64,000 nucleotides of DNA, taken from NCBI RefSeq assembly GCF_000237085.1, contig NC_016627.1, positions 806,001 to 870,000 on the forward strand. The letters run 5' to 3'. The position numbers were made by a program, and so were the translations under genes. Each line of letters starts with the position of its first letter. Position 1 is the first letter of the stretch. Of the stretch, positions 7,876-16,332 are shown in pieces. The DNA comes from Acetivibrio clariflavus DSM 19732 (GTDB lineage: Bacteria > Bacillota > Clostridia > Acetivibrionales > Acetivibrionaceae). The notes beneath the pieces are model-generated. The model was given only the letters and a program-made list of their open reading frames with translations, was not told the DNA's origin and did no database searches.

Positions 7876-7927
7876 GATACCATAAATTAAGACAGACAAA
7901 ACGGTCAAAATAAGTTAGAATAGAAAT

Positions 7928-8221
7928 ATGAAAACGAGAAGAAAGTTTACACCAGAAGAAAAAGCAAAAATAGTGATTGAGGTCTTAAGGGAAGAAAAGA
8001 CGCTGAATGAGATAGCTGCCGAATATGAAATTCATCCTAATCAGCTAAGTCGCTGGAAGGCAGAATTTATAAGCAATGCAGGCAGAGTTTTCAGTAAGGA
8101 AACTGATGAAGTAGAGAAGGTCAAACAGTCGTATGAGAAGGAGAAGGACGAACTGCTTAAGCAAATTGGCCAACTTTCATATGAAGTTGCCTGGCTTAAA
8201 AAAAAATCTGGCCGACTCTAA
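7928..8221 (+). CDS. IS3 transposase OrfA
   Basis: 97 residues. The N-terminal half is the helix-turn-helix of IS3 OrfA (RRKFTPEEKAKIVIEVLR, then LNEIAAEYEIHPNQLSRWK), followed by a leucine-zipper-like coiled coil used for dimerisation. It ends SGRL after a run of nine A (8198-8206), the usual place for frameshifting into orfB. Here orfB lies in the +1 frame relative to orfA rather than the usual -1, so either a one-base change occurred in the A run or OrfB starts independently. Confidence 0.9.
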   Translation: MKTRRKFTPEEKAKIVIEVLREEKTLNEIAAEYEIHPNQLSRWKAEFISNAGRVFSKETDEVEKVKQSYEKEKDELLKQIGQLSYEVAWLKKKSGRL

Positions 8222-9080
8222 GTCCCGGGAAGACCGCATGAAGATGATTGAGAGAGAAGAAAAGAAATTAAGCATAAAAAGGCAAGCTGAACTGTTAGGT
8301 ATTAATCGTACAAGCCTTTACTACAAGCCAGTACCGGTAACAGATGAGGAATATCTAATAAAACGTATTATTGATGAGGTATACACGGTTCATCCGGAAT
8401 ATGGCTATCGCAGGATGACAAATATCCTACACCGGGATTACCACATACAAATCAATAGGAAGCGTACACGGCGATATATGAGGGAAATGGGGATTCACGG
8501 TTTCTGTCCCGGGCCTAATCTTAGCAGACGTCTGCATAACAAATATTTGTACCCGTATTTGCTAAGAGACTTAAATATAGATCATCCCAACCAGGTATGG
8601 TCTATAGACATAACATATTGCCGTCTTAAACGTGGATTTATGTATATGGTAGCTATAATAGACTGGTATTCCCGGTATATTGTTGGATTTGAGTTATCAA
8701 ATACTTTAGATAGGACATTTGTATTAGAAGCGATAAAAAAGGCAATCAAACGATATGGTAAACCTGAAATTATGAACAGCGATCAAGGTAAACAGTTTGC
8801 CAGTGAGGATTACATAAAATTACTAAAGAGTAATAATATAAAAATTTCAATGGATGGGAAAGGACGAGCCTTGGATAATCAAAGGATAGAGCGTTTTTTT
8901 CGAACTTACAAGTGGGAGATGCTTTATCATGAAGATTGTGAAACGGGTCAGCAACTTCGGCAAAAAACGAGGGAATATATTGAATATTATAACAACAAGA
9001 GACCACATCAGTCACTAGGCTATAAAACGCCGTCAGAATATTATTTTGGGATTAACAAAGAGATTAAGGCAGTAGTATAA
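8133..9080 (+). CDS. IS3 transposase OrfB (DDE integrase)
   Basis: Frame of 315 codons overlapping orfA; the coding part in use probably begins near the A run at 8198 or at ATG 8238. It has the IS3 OrfB N-terminal region (LSIKRQAELLGINRTSLYY) and an rve-type catalytic core: WSIDITY (first Asp), NSDQGKQF (second Asp) and RIERFFRTYKWE (Glu). The C-terminus keeps the RPHQSLGYKTP motif of the family. It is full length and looks intact apart from the frame relation to orfA. Confidence 0.9.
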   Translation: MRRRRTNCLSKLANFHMKLPGLKKNLADSKSREDRMKMIEREEKKLSIKRQAELLGINRTSLYYKPVPVTDEEYLIKRIIDEVYTVHPEYGYRRMTNILHRDYHIQINRKRTRRYMREMGIHGFCPGPNLSRRLHNKYLYPYLLRDLNIDHPNQVWSIDITYCRLKRGFMYMVAIIDWYSRYIVGFELSNTLDRTFVLEAIKKAIKRYGKPEIMNSDQGKQFASEDYIKLLKSNNIKISMDGKGRALDNQRIERFFRTYKWEMLYHEDCETGQQLRQKTREYIEYYNNKRPHQSLGYKTPSEYYFGINKEIKAVV

Positions 9081-9276
9081 AACCTTGGGGCTCTGCCCCA
9101 AACCCCGTCCTCGCCGGAAGGCAGCCGGTCTGTCATAACAGACCGGGAATCAAAAGGATATATAACCATTGGATGTCAAGGGGCAAGATGAACTCGCATA
9201 TGCTCGCCCTTGACATCCATCCGACAGAGTACCTTAAGGTAGATATTATACAAAAACATAGAAAGGAGAATCTAAC

Positions 9277-9423
9277 TTAGAAAAGCTAAAAATTTGTCTT
9301 GACAATGGGGGTCATTATAATGGTTTCATACCGGTTCTTATGGTTGATACTGAAACTGACAAATATTATAGAGTTACAGAAACAGGGTTATGGCTTATTT
9401 TGCCATATGATAAAGAAAACTAA
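9277..9423 (+). pseudogene. 3' fragment of a phosphoesterase-like gene
   Basis: An open frame with no start codon, reading LEKLKICLDNGGHYNGFIPV, then VDTETDKYYRV and a stop at 9421. The pattern of a buried strand followed by a D-x-x-T-x-x-Y-Y-R-V tail resembles the C-terminal end of calcineurin-like phosphoesterases, whose 5' piece lies at 7776. The IS3 element sits between them. The link between the two pieces is inference from order and pattern. Confidence 0.45.
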
Positions 9424-9573
9424 TTGATTCAGATTGATGCGCTAGTTTTGTTTACGAGTAGATATTGCAATTTTGAATGGAAGAGTTTAGAGGATTTATT
9501 TAAATAACGTGGAAAGCTTTTAATGAAATTATATCGATATGATATGTAATGTAGCGAAATGGAGGTGATTTTA

Positions 9574-10257
9574 GTGAAAAGAGCGATAAAAGAATTGGCA
9601 TATCAGCTTGGGGCTGATGTTTGCGGTGTTGGAAGCATAGACAGGTTTGAAAATGCACCTACGGGTTTTTCACCTCTTGATTTATTTGATAAGTGCAAGT
9701 CTGTTATAGCACTGGGAGTAGCTTTACCTAAAGCATTATATGAAGTTTCGCCCAGATTGCTGTATGGTCACTTTAATAGTAAAATATGCTCTATTCTTGA
9801 TGACATTGAATTGAAGTTTGCTAAAGAATTAGAAAAGAGATATAACTGTCTTGCTGTTCCGGTTCCTTGTGATACACCTTATGAGTATTGGGATGCGGAA
9901 AACATGACTGCAAAAGGACTGATTTCGATGAGTCACACAGCTGTCCTATGCGGACTTGGTTCTATCGGAAAAAGTTCATTGCTCATCAATCCTGAATATG
10001 GAAACCGTCTTACAATAGGAACTGTACTTACTGATCTGGAATTGGAATCGGATGATTTACAGCCGGATTTGTGTATTGATGGATGCAGTAAATGTATCGA
10101 TAATTGCCCTGTGCAGGCGATTGCAGATAAGAGAGTCAATCAAAAGCTTTGCCGCCAGAATATTTTTGGGAAAACAGCCAGAGGCTTTGATACTGTTAAT
10201 TGCAACAAATGCCGTACCAAATGTCCTATGAGATTCGGAATAACAAAGTCAAAATAA
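9574..10257 (+). CDS. Epoxyqueuosine reductase (QueG)-like Fe-S protein
   Basis: 227 residues from GTG 9574, chosen because a perfect GGAGGTGAT lies seven bases before it. It resembles the short anaerobe-type QueG relatives: an N-terminal alpha/beta domain (LGADVCGVGSIDRF), the strand GLGSIGKSSLLINPEYG, then two 4Fe-4S clusters, one from C-x3-C-x2-C-x3-CP (CIDGCSKCIDNCP) and one from CNKCRTKCPM. True QueG reduces epoxyqueuosine in tRNA wobble modification and binds cobamide. This protein is much shorter than QueG (~350-380 aa), so its substrate may differ. A strong terminator follows. Confidence 0.75.
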   Translation: MKRAIKELAYQLGADVCGVGSIDRFENAPTGFSPLDLFDKCKSVIALGVALPKALYEVSPRLLYGHFNSKICSILDDIELKFAKELEKRYNCLAVPVPCDTPYEYWDAENMTAKGLISMSHTAVLCGLGSIGKSSLLINPEYGNRLTIGTVLTDLELESDDLQPDLCIDGCSKCIDNCPVQAIADKRVNQKLCRQNIFGKTARGFDTVNCNKCRTKCPMRFGITKSK

Positions 10258-10285
10258 GTGTTGTATTGAATAAGTACAAATAACT

Positions 10286-10320
10286 AGCCGACCTGGGACT
10301 TAGTTTTAGGTCGGCTTTTT
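10286..10320 (+). terminator. Intrinsic terminator of the QueG-like gene
   Basis: AGCCGACCT (10286-10294) pairs with AGGTCGGCT (10308-10316) and is followed by a T run to 10320. Nine perfect pairs, 13-base loop. Confidence 0.9.
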
Positions 10321-10391
10321 GAAGTTGATGGCTAATTCTGATATAAAGCAAATCTGAATTATTTCTTGTCAGAATGATTCGAATTCAGATA

Positions 10392-10706
10392 TTACTGTAA
10401 TGGAGCCTGAAAATTTTGTGCCTGCTGTTGTTGGATCTTCTGTCTGCCTTTCTCAGTATGCTCAGCCTCTTTTGGACAAATCATATAAAGTAGCTGTTGT
10501 AGTTCGCCAACATGCTGTCTTTCTTCATCAGCTATATGATAAAGAACTTTTTTCACGCGTTCATCATTTGTTGCCATTGCGTGAGCCTCATATCCGATAA
10601 TGGCTTCTAGCTCATCAGCAATATTGATTCGCAGAGCCTGAGCTAATTCTTCATTAGACATTTGCCGTGGTACATTTGCTATAAAGGGATTTCCTAAAAG
10701 TGCCAT
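10392..10706 (-). CDS. Ferritin-like/rubrerythrin-type diiron protein
   Basis: 104 residues with AAAGGATG before ATG 10706. One two-helix ferritin-like unit: residues ~25-45 (IADELEAIIGYEAHA) and ~55-75 (YHIADEERQHVGELQQLLY). The E-x6-Y and E-E-x2-H residues are the metal ligands of rubrerythrin and of the short encapsulated ferritins, which build a four-helix centre by dimerising. No rubredoxin domain and no encapsulin gene is nearby. Likely role is iron or peroxide handling. The Gln-rich C-terminal tail is low complexity. Single-gene unit. Confidence 0.75.
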   Translation of the reverse strand: MALLGNPFIANVPRQMSNEELAQALRINIADELEAIIGYEAHAMATNDERVKKVLYHIADEERQHVGELQQLLYMICPKEAEHTEKGRQKIQQQQAQNFQAPLQ

Positions 10707-10959
10707 ATTAACACATCCTTTATTGAATTTCTGGTTTAGTTATTTTTTGAAGCTTTTCAAAATTTTATACTAGCATCGGCATACATTTATTGAAGCAATA
10801 ATTAGGTGGGGTGTGTGCAATCTATATTTATATTAGGGGAAAGCACATTGATGCCATACAGGTTAGTTTTTTACCGCACCTTTCTTTGTACTGTACATAT
10901 AATATTATGAAGACATTGAATCAGATGAAATGTGCATTTAAATATAGGGAAGTGATATT

Positions 10960-11406
10960 ATGAAAAGACTCGATACAGATAAGTTGTATGTAGATTTCAG
11001 AGCTGGTGTTACAATGACTCAGCCTATAATAGGGCGTAAATATACATTAACGCACTCAGATATAACTGCAGACCTCTTTCTCGCCATAGGTCTGCAGTTT
11101 GCATATGATAAGGTAAATGCCATGAGAGATGAAGTGCTTGCAGAATGGAGAACTAATAATGGATTTCCGTTCTTGTATGTGTATGTATATGTAGATGGTC
11201 AGTTTGATCCGGCAGTAGCTGCTAAGCGTATTGAAATTTTTAAGCGTGAGCTGCCCTTAGCTTTGGAAGCTATCCGGTATGGGGATAGAAGATTATTTGC
11301 AGCTCACCCTGAGTTGGACAAAGCCCCGATATGGATACATTTTGGCTCAGCAAACCTGGAGTACAACTGGTTCGAGAACTGGGGAACTCCTAAAGATTAT
11401 ATGTAA
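10960..11406 (+). CDS. Staygreen-family protein (bacterial SGR homologue)
   Basis: 148 residues with AGGGAAGTGA upstream, about the length of the bacterial staygreen domain. Family features are visible along the whole chain: RKYTLTHSDITADLFLAIG, then RDEVLAEW, ELPLALEAIRYGDRR, HPELDKAPIWIHF, and WGTPKDY at the end. Plant SGR removes Mg from chlorophyll a, and some bacterial homologues have Mg-dechelatase activity in vitro. In a non-photosynthetic clostridium the natural substrate is unknown. It stands alone in its transcript. Family call is strong; biological role open. Confidence 0.85.
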   Translation: MKRLDTDKLYVDFRAGVTMTQPIIGRKYTLTHSDITADLFLAIGLQFAYDKVNAMRDEVLAEWRTNNGFPFLYVYVYVDGQFDPAVAAKRIEIFKRELPLALEAIRYGDRRLFAAHPELDKAPIWIHFGSANLEYNWFENWGTPKDYM

Positions 11407-11682
11407 GATGGAATATTATTAAAACTAGCATTCTATGTATTTTTGATTTATATATAGAAAGCTGAACTTAATATTTTCTACTGGCACTTTTGGTATTAGT
11501 GACTATGCTCTTCTTCAGCATCTTTTTTTATTTTGACGATGGGTGATGTTTTTCACAGATATATGATAACCAGGTAATAAAATCTAAGATTGCAAACTTT
11601 TTATCTGTAACATATTTTATTCCTCCCATATAATTATAAATGTAACAAGGCTACAGCATTTTCTCCTTTCTAAAAAATATTT

Positions 11683-11780
11683 GGTGAGGCTACTAGAAAA
11701 TGCGATTACCTTTTACAAAAGGCTAAGGGGGTTCTTCCATCTATAATCATTGGGTGAGCTTAGAAACCCCGCTACCCTTT
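11683..11780 (+). promoter_or_regulatory. Possible structured leader RNA
   Basis: Upstream of the short gene at 11796 lies a segment with repeated motifs GGTGAGGCT (11683) and GGGTGAGCTTAG (~11751), with GGGGGTT (~11727) able to pair with AACCCC (~11765). GGTGAGGCT recalls the start of Mg-sensing M-box RNAs, but the conserved M-box centre is missing, so I do not call it one. It could be a decayed riboswitch in front of a truncated gene. The rest of the gap 11407-11682 shows nothing recognisable. Confidence 0.25.
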
Positions 11781-11795
11781 AAAATGGAGGAATAT

Positions 11796-11984
11796 ATGAA
11801 CAAAATTTATTTAAGAAGAAAGAATAAAATAATAATCAATACCGGACTGGCGTCCACTCCAAACACAAGGGAAGTTGCTACAATTCTGAAGAATATTGAA
11901 AGTCTTGGATATACTTTTTTTAAGAAATTGGTTACGATTGTACTGCCTGGAATTCTAACAATTAAGTTGCACCAACAGGTATAG
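11796..11984 (+). CDS. Short hypothetical protein, probably a truncated gene
   Basis: 62 residues from ATG 11796, with GGAGGAAT upstream; an in-frame start at 11754 lies inside the leader and is unlikely. It begins MNKIYLRRKNKIIINTGL, then TREVATILKNIESLGYTF, which looks like the amino end of a longer soluble protein. The last ~15 residues overlap, on the opposite strand, the end of the dockerin gene, so its original 3' part was probably replaced in a rearrangement. Family not recognised. Confidence 0.45.
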   Translation: MNKIYLRRKNKIIINTGLASTPNTREVATILKNIESLGYTFFKKLVTIVLPGILTIKLHQQV

Positions 11985-13741
11985 CTTTAATAATACCCAG
12001 CAAAAAACTCCTCAGAATGGCAAAGTCAATAGAATCAACTTCGCCATTACGATTTAAATCAGCTGACTTTATACCGTATTCATAGGGAAACTCTTTGCTA
12101 TACCCAAGTAAATAGATTTTTAGTAAAGCAAAGTCTATTGAATTGACAAGTTTATCACCATTCAAATCTCCGTAAATATAGGGAGTACTCCGAACCATGG
12201 TTATTCCTAAATAATCAATATTAGGACTACCATCAGTTGCTTTTGATGTAACTCTGATAGTATTAGTCCCTTTATTAAGGTCGGCCGTAATAGTTTGGCT
12301 TTTCAAAGTTGTCCAATCTCCTGTGGTATTGAAGTCCAAGATTCCTAACACATTTCCGTTAACTTCAATTTCCATAGGTCTATTATCTGTACTTCCATTT
12401 ACATATCTGAAATTAAGTATAGCAGTACCTTCGTAAGGAGCACTTACAGTCCACTCAATGTAACTTCCGCTTTCATTATAAAAGTCTACATAACCTATGC
12501 CCGAATAATTAGCATTTGCGCTTTTGATAACTGTATTATATATGTAGGAATCCTCTGCCTCGCAGATTGTTTCTGCCGATGGATCTATCAAAAACACTGT
12601 ATGCTTGGGCGTAGATAATTCTTGAATTCTGTTCTCGGTAACAGCTATTCTATAATAATTATCAAGAGATTGAATTTGATCTTTCGGAGCAAACAATAAA
12701 TAAGCAGATTTTATTGCATTATTAGTGTTATCCAATAAAACTTTTAGCAATTCTAAATCTGAAATCAATGAGGCGGCTTCCGCATTTTCAGGAAGTTTAT
12801 CTAGTGCATTAATTACGGAAATTATTGAGTTTTCTCTTTCTAATTTTTGATTAAGCCAGTCAATATTACCCCAAATCAGAACTGTACCATCTTGTTTTCA
12901 GCTAATGAATGCATATCTCCTGCATCAATTAACTTTATATTTTCAGCATTATCAGGGATAGAGCACTGACGCTCATAATTCCGTCCCCATGCTATTATTG
13001 TACCATCTTTCTTTAGAGCAAGAGAATGATATGATACGGCACTGATTGCAACGATATCGTTAACATTTTGTGGTATTTTGCACTGATTGTCGCTGTCATC
13101 TCCCCAAGCAACAACGGTGCCATCATCCTTTAGTGCCAGTGAATGTTTTGCACCCGCACTGATTGCTATTACATGACTTTTTGCTTCAAGAGGAACATTG
13201 CACTCACCATATGTATTAGTTCCCCATGCTATTACTGAACCATCATTTTTTAATGCCAGAGAATGATTTATACCAGCGGAAATAGCGATTACATCACTTT
13301 TTGCTTCTGAAGGAACTTCGTAGGAACTATCCCAACTTACTACTGAGCCGTCCGTTTTTAATGCCAAAGAATGTCCGCCTGCAGAAATAGCTTTAACTTT
13401 GCTTTTAAACTCTGAGGGCATATTATATGTATTCTTAGATCCCCAGGATACAACGGAACCGTCAGCACTTAATGCAAGGGAATGGGTCAATCCGGCAGAT
13501 ATGTCTATAAATTTGCCTACAGGAGGATAACATTGATTCAAATTGTTACTACCCCAAGCTATAATTTCTCCATCCTTATCGAGTACAAGAGAAAAACTTC
13601 CTCCTGCAGAAATCTTATTAACCAATGGTGAATACTTCATTGTATCATTGGCAAAAACGTTTATTGCACTAATTGAATTAACAAATAATGATATAAGAGT
13701 AATAAATAAAAGACTTTTTAAACTTTTTTTATCCTTAACAT
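11962..13741 (-). pseudogene. Cellulosomal RCC1-propeller/CBM35/dockerin protein with two frameshifts
   Basis: Read as one gene starting at 13741 (AGAGGAG upstream), it encodes a signal peptide (MLRIKK, hydrophobic SLLFITLISLLF), seven RCC1-type repeats (ISAGxxHSLALKxDGxVxAWG), a linker, a CBM6/35-like beta domain (AEDSYIYNTVI, then TVSAPYEGTAILNFRY) and a type I dockerin with two Ca loops (GDLNGDKLVNSIDFALLK, ADLNRNGEVDSIDFAILR). Two one-base gaps break it: a run of seven A at 13724-13730 inside the signal peptide, and GAAAA near 12894-12900 in the last RCC1 repeat. The frames are otherwise open. It would be secreted and dock onto a cellulosome scaffoldin. Confidence 0.85.
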
Positions 13742-14143
13742 ATAAAACTCCTCTTTTAATAGTAATAAATTGTACCTATTAATAGAATATCATACAAGTT
13801 ATACCAGATTAATAAGATATCATATTTAGAAGCAGAACTCAAGAATATAAACTGTTAATTATGCACCAGACAATGTTGACAAATTACTGTTTTTTCTGTA
13901 TTGTCCACTTATAGATTAACAGAACTTTTTTTGATAACAAGCTGGGTAAAATTTTGAACATATTGGTTTATGACTTTATGATCAATATCTACTTTACATA
14001 AAAGAAGAATCTGTTAAAGTTTGATGACATAGAAAATTTTTAAAGTAATATAACCAGAAAATAGGTATAATAGTAGGAAGCATGGGATACTGATACAAAT
14101 ACTGCAACTTAAGATTTCAAAAAATGGTTATTATGTTATGAAT
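13742..14143. other. Gene-free stretch
   Basis: The promoter and leader of the dockerin gene must lie here on the minus strand. I see no further gene; the segment is AT-rich and has no long open frame or clear repeat. A short sequence near its right end (ACTTAAGATTT, about 14107) recurs near 17706, after the IS256 element. Confidence 0.4.
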
Positions 14144-14182
14144 GAGCTGTTGCACTAAGAAATTTAGTGTAGCAGCTCTTTT
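14144..14182 (+). terminator. Long hairpin terminator
   Basis: GAGCTGTTGCACTAA (14144-14158) pairs with TTAGTGTAGCAGCTC (14164-14178) with one mismatch and a five-base loop, followed by TTTT. No gene ends close upstream, so it may be left over from a lost gene. Confidence 0.65.
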
Positions 14183-14240
14183 ATATCTAAAAACAAAATC
14201 TAGACTTCGAAAATTCCGGATTTTGGTGTAAAATATATTT

Positions 14241-14432
14241 ATGCCACTAAATAATTTAATACATAAAGATTATACCATTAGTGGTGAGTTCTATCAGTTA
14301 AAATTACCATAAAATATTGAGTACATGAAACCTAATGATTATTCTTTCAGGTTGCTGGGGCGAATAGTTGAGGAGATGGATTTATCAGAATTATATAATA
14401 CCTATTCCCTTATAATGAGGATTTCCGTATAA
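14241..14432 (+). pseudogene. 5' remnant of an IS1182-type transposase
   Basis: Frame from ATG 14241 with one internal TAA, then NIEYMKPNDYSFRLLGRIVE and EMDLSELYNTYS before a second stop. The pattern (short N-terminus, V/F-R-L-L, E-E-M-D, L-Y-x-x-Y-S) is the start of IS1182-family transposases with a DUF772-like domain. Nothing of the rest remains, so this is a dead fragment. It belongs to a different lineage from the two intact-length copies further right. Confidence 0.55.
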
Positions 14433-14465
14433 TTGTACAACAAAATTTAAACAAGAGGTAAAATT

Positions 14466-16037
14466 ATGAATCTATATGATGTTTTAGAAGTTAGCCAAGA
14501 AGCTTCTCAAGAAATGATTAAAGATGCTTACAGAACATTGGCGAAAAAATATCATCCGGATTTATATACTGGAAGTGATAAATCAAAAGCTGAAGAGAAA
14601 ATGAAGGAAATTAATTATGCGTTTGATATTCTGGGAGATCCGATTAAGCGGCGAAAATATGACGAATCATTAAGAAAAGAAAGTTTTAAGAATTATAAAA
14701 CAAATGAAAGTTTTAAGAATTATAGAACAAATCAAAAAGCATATTCAAGTTATACCTGGTATTGGAATGATGAAGCAAATCCATATTATACAAATAGAAA
14801 TGAAACATCATATTCGTCAAAGAAGACTGAAAATGACGAAAGTATGCCCTTTTATTATAAAGAATATATTATTTCCGGTATATTATGGATAATTGCTGGT
14901 CTGATTTTAGTTTGTATTATATATAGTTTAAAATCTGCCAGTAAGGGAGTTCGCATAATTTTTTGGAGTACAGTACTGTGGGGTATAATAAACTTTGTAA
15001 GAGGGTTAATCTTTAAAATTGCGTATGAAGATGAGATAAAAAATGGAGAAAGAAAATACAGTATCCCTGAATGGTTTGTTCCAAGTAATATTGTTTTAGC
15101 AATAATTATTATGATATTTTTCATCAATGTATATAATAAAGACTATAAGAGTAGTATAGCATATCAAATTGCACGTAATAACTCCATAGCTATAGGAATG
15201 GATAAAGAAACAGTAAAAAAAATTATGGGTGATCCTGATAGTGTTGAAAGTCGTCCTGCACTTGACGAAGAAATCTGGAAATACGACGATTCAACGATAA
15301 CTTTTAACAATGAAGGTGTAGTTAAAGAATGGCATAACAGGTCTAATAATTTATCCGTATATATGGGAGATAAGGTTGAAGGCGCAGTATTCAAAATTGG
15401 ATCGAGTAAAGAGGATGTAGTAAGAGCTATGGGAACACCACATTATATTTACACAATATCAAGTTCAGGCAAAGAGATCTGGGGCTATGAGTATTCAACT
15501 GTTACATTTGATTATAGAGGTCTGGTAATAGAATGGGATAATGTATCTAATTATCTATCCGTATATATGGGAGACAAGACTGAAGATGCCGTATTTAAAA
15601 TTGGATCAAGTAAACAAGATGTAATAAGAGCGATGGGAACACCAGATGATATTTTAAGAGAAACTGAACCAAGTAAAGAGATCTGGAAATATGAGAATTC
15701 AACTGTTACATTTGATAGTAGAGGTTTGGTAACAGAATGGAATGACCTATCAGATAATCTGGCTGTGTATATGGGAGATAAAGTAGAAGGTGCCGTATTT
15801 AAACTTGGATCAAGTAAAAAGGATGTAATAAGAGCGATGGGAACACCTGACAGTATTTTAAAAAGTTCTACACAAAACCGAGAAATCTGGGGCTATGAGG
15901 AATCAACTGTCACATTCGATAATAAAGGTTTTGTAATAGCATGGATTGATGTATCTAATAATCTAGCTATAGATATGGGAGATGAAGATGAAGGTGCAGA
16001 ACTTAAATTTGGATGGGATGAAAGTGAATCTGATTGA
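14466..16037 (+). CDS. J-domain membrane protein with C-terminal repeats
   Basis: 523 residues with AAGAGG upstream. Residues 1-65 are a DnaJ domain with the HPD motif at 30-32, so it can stimulate an Hsp70 ATPase. Three membrane segments follow at about 135-155, 162-180 and 208-225. The C-terminal half holds four units of ~65 residues (for example [15 protein letters not shown], then [18 protein letters not shown] and the spacer NLSVYMGD) that resemble SmpA/BamE-like folds with the G-x-P turn. The repeats are very similar to one another, suggesting recent duplication. Possibly recruits DnaK to the membrane. No other chaperone gene is nearby. Confidence 0.75.
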   Translation: MNLYDVLEVSQEASQEMIKDAYRTLAKKYHPDLYTGSDKSKAEEKMKEINYAFDILGDPIKRRKYDESLRKESFKNYKTNESFKNYRTNQKAYSSYTWYWNDEANPYYTNRNETSYSSKKTENDESMPFYYKEYIISGILWIIAGLILVCIIYSLKSASKGVRIIFWSTVLWGIINFVRGLIFKIAYEDEIKNGERKYSIPEWFVPSNIVLAIIIMIFFINVYNKDYKSSIAYQIARNNSIAIGMDKETVKKIMGDPDSVESRPALDEEIWKYDDSTITFNNEGVVKEWHNRSNNLSVYMGDKVEGAVFKIGSSKEDVVRAMGTPHYIYTISSSGKEIWGYEYSTVTFDYRGLVIEWDNVSNYLSVYMGDKTEDAVFKIGSSKQDVIRAMGTPDDILRETEPSKEIWKYENSTVTFDSRGLVTEWNDLSDNLAVYMGDKVEGAVFKLGSSKKDVIRAMGTPDSILKSSTQNREIWGYEESTVTFDNKGFVIAWIDVSNNLAIDMGDEDEGAELKFGWDESESD

Positions 16038-16169
16038 AGAATCTTTAATTTTTATTCGGGAATGTAAGTAATTTTGTGTATCATAATTTATGTAATCCTT
16101 CTTTAGCAAGTAAATTTTAGTTGACAAGGTTTACAGAATATTGTTTTTTATTGCCTTTCCATTGTATAT

Positions 16170-16221
16170 TATTGCCGGATTTATTAAGTTTTATACATAA
16201 ACTTGATTAAATCTGGCAATA
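16170..16221. terminator. Long imperfect hairpin inside the IS256 element
   Basis: A stem of about 22 pairs beginning TATTGCCGGATTTATTAAG at 16170 pairs with the segment ending CTGGCAATA at 16221, loop TATACAT. It probably blocks transcription between the element and the flanking gene, a common device in insertion sequences. Confidence 0.6.
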
Positions 16222-16332
16222 ATCATTTATAATGGTCAGTATTAGCCTTTTAAACCTATATTTTTAATTTTGTGAGGTCTAGCCCATCCGGCGATGAGGA
16301 TGAGCCCTTGAGGGCGGTGGGGGTGAATGCTT

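Larger units (their letters stand above)
7876..9265 (+). mobile_element. IS3-family insertion sequence (ends approximate)
   Basis: Carries the orfA/orfB pair typical of IS3 plus ~185 bases of non-coding DNA on the right with two hairpins (CCGGTCTGT/ACAGACCGG near 9127-9149, GGATGTCAAGGG/CCCTTGACATCC near 9172-9220). It separates two pieces of a phosphoesterase gene, which places the ends between about 7876 and 9265. I could not find convincing terminal inverted repeats or a target duplication, so the ends are estimates. Confidence 0.7.

Noticed and set aside
10400-10600. Rightward 66-codon frame over the ferritin-like gene
   Set aside because: Antisense shadow of a gene with clear metal-ligand motifs.
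11683-11780. M-box magnesium riboswitch
   Set aside because: Only the first and last motifs resemble it; the conserved centre is missing, so I kept it as a weak structured leader.
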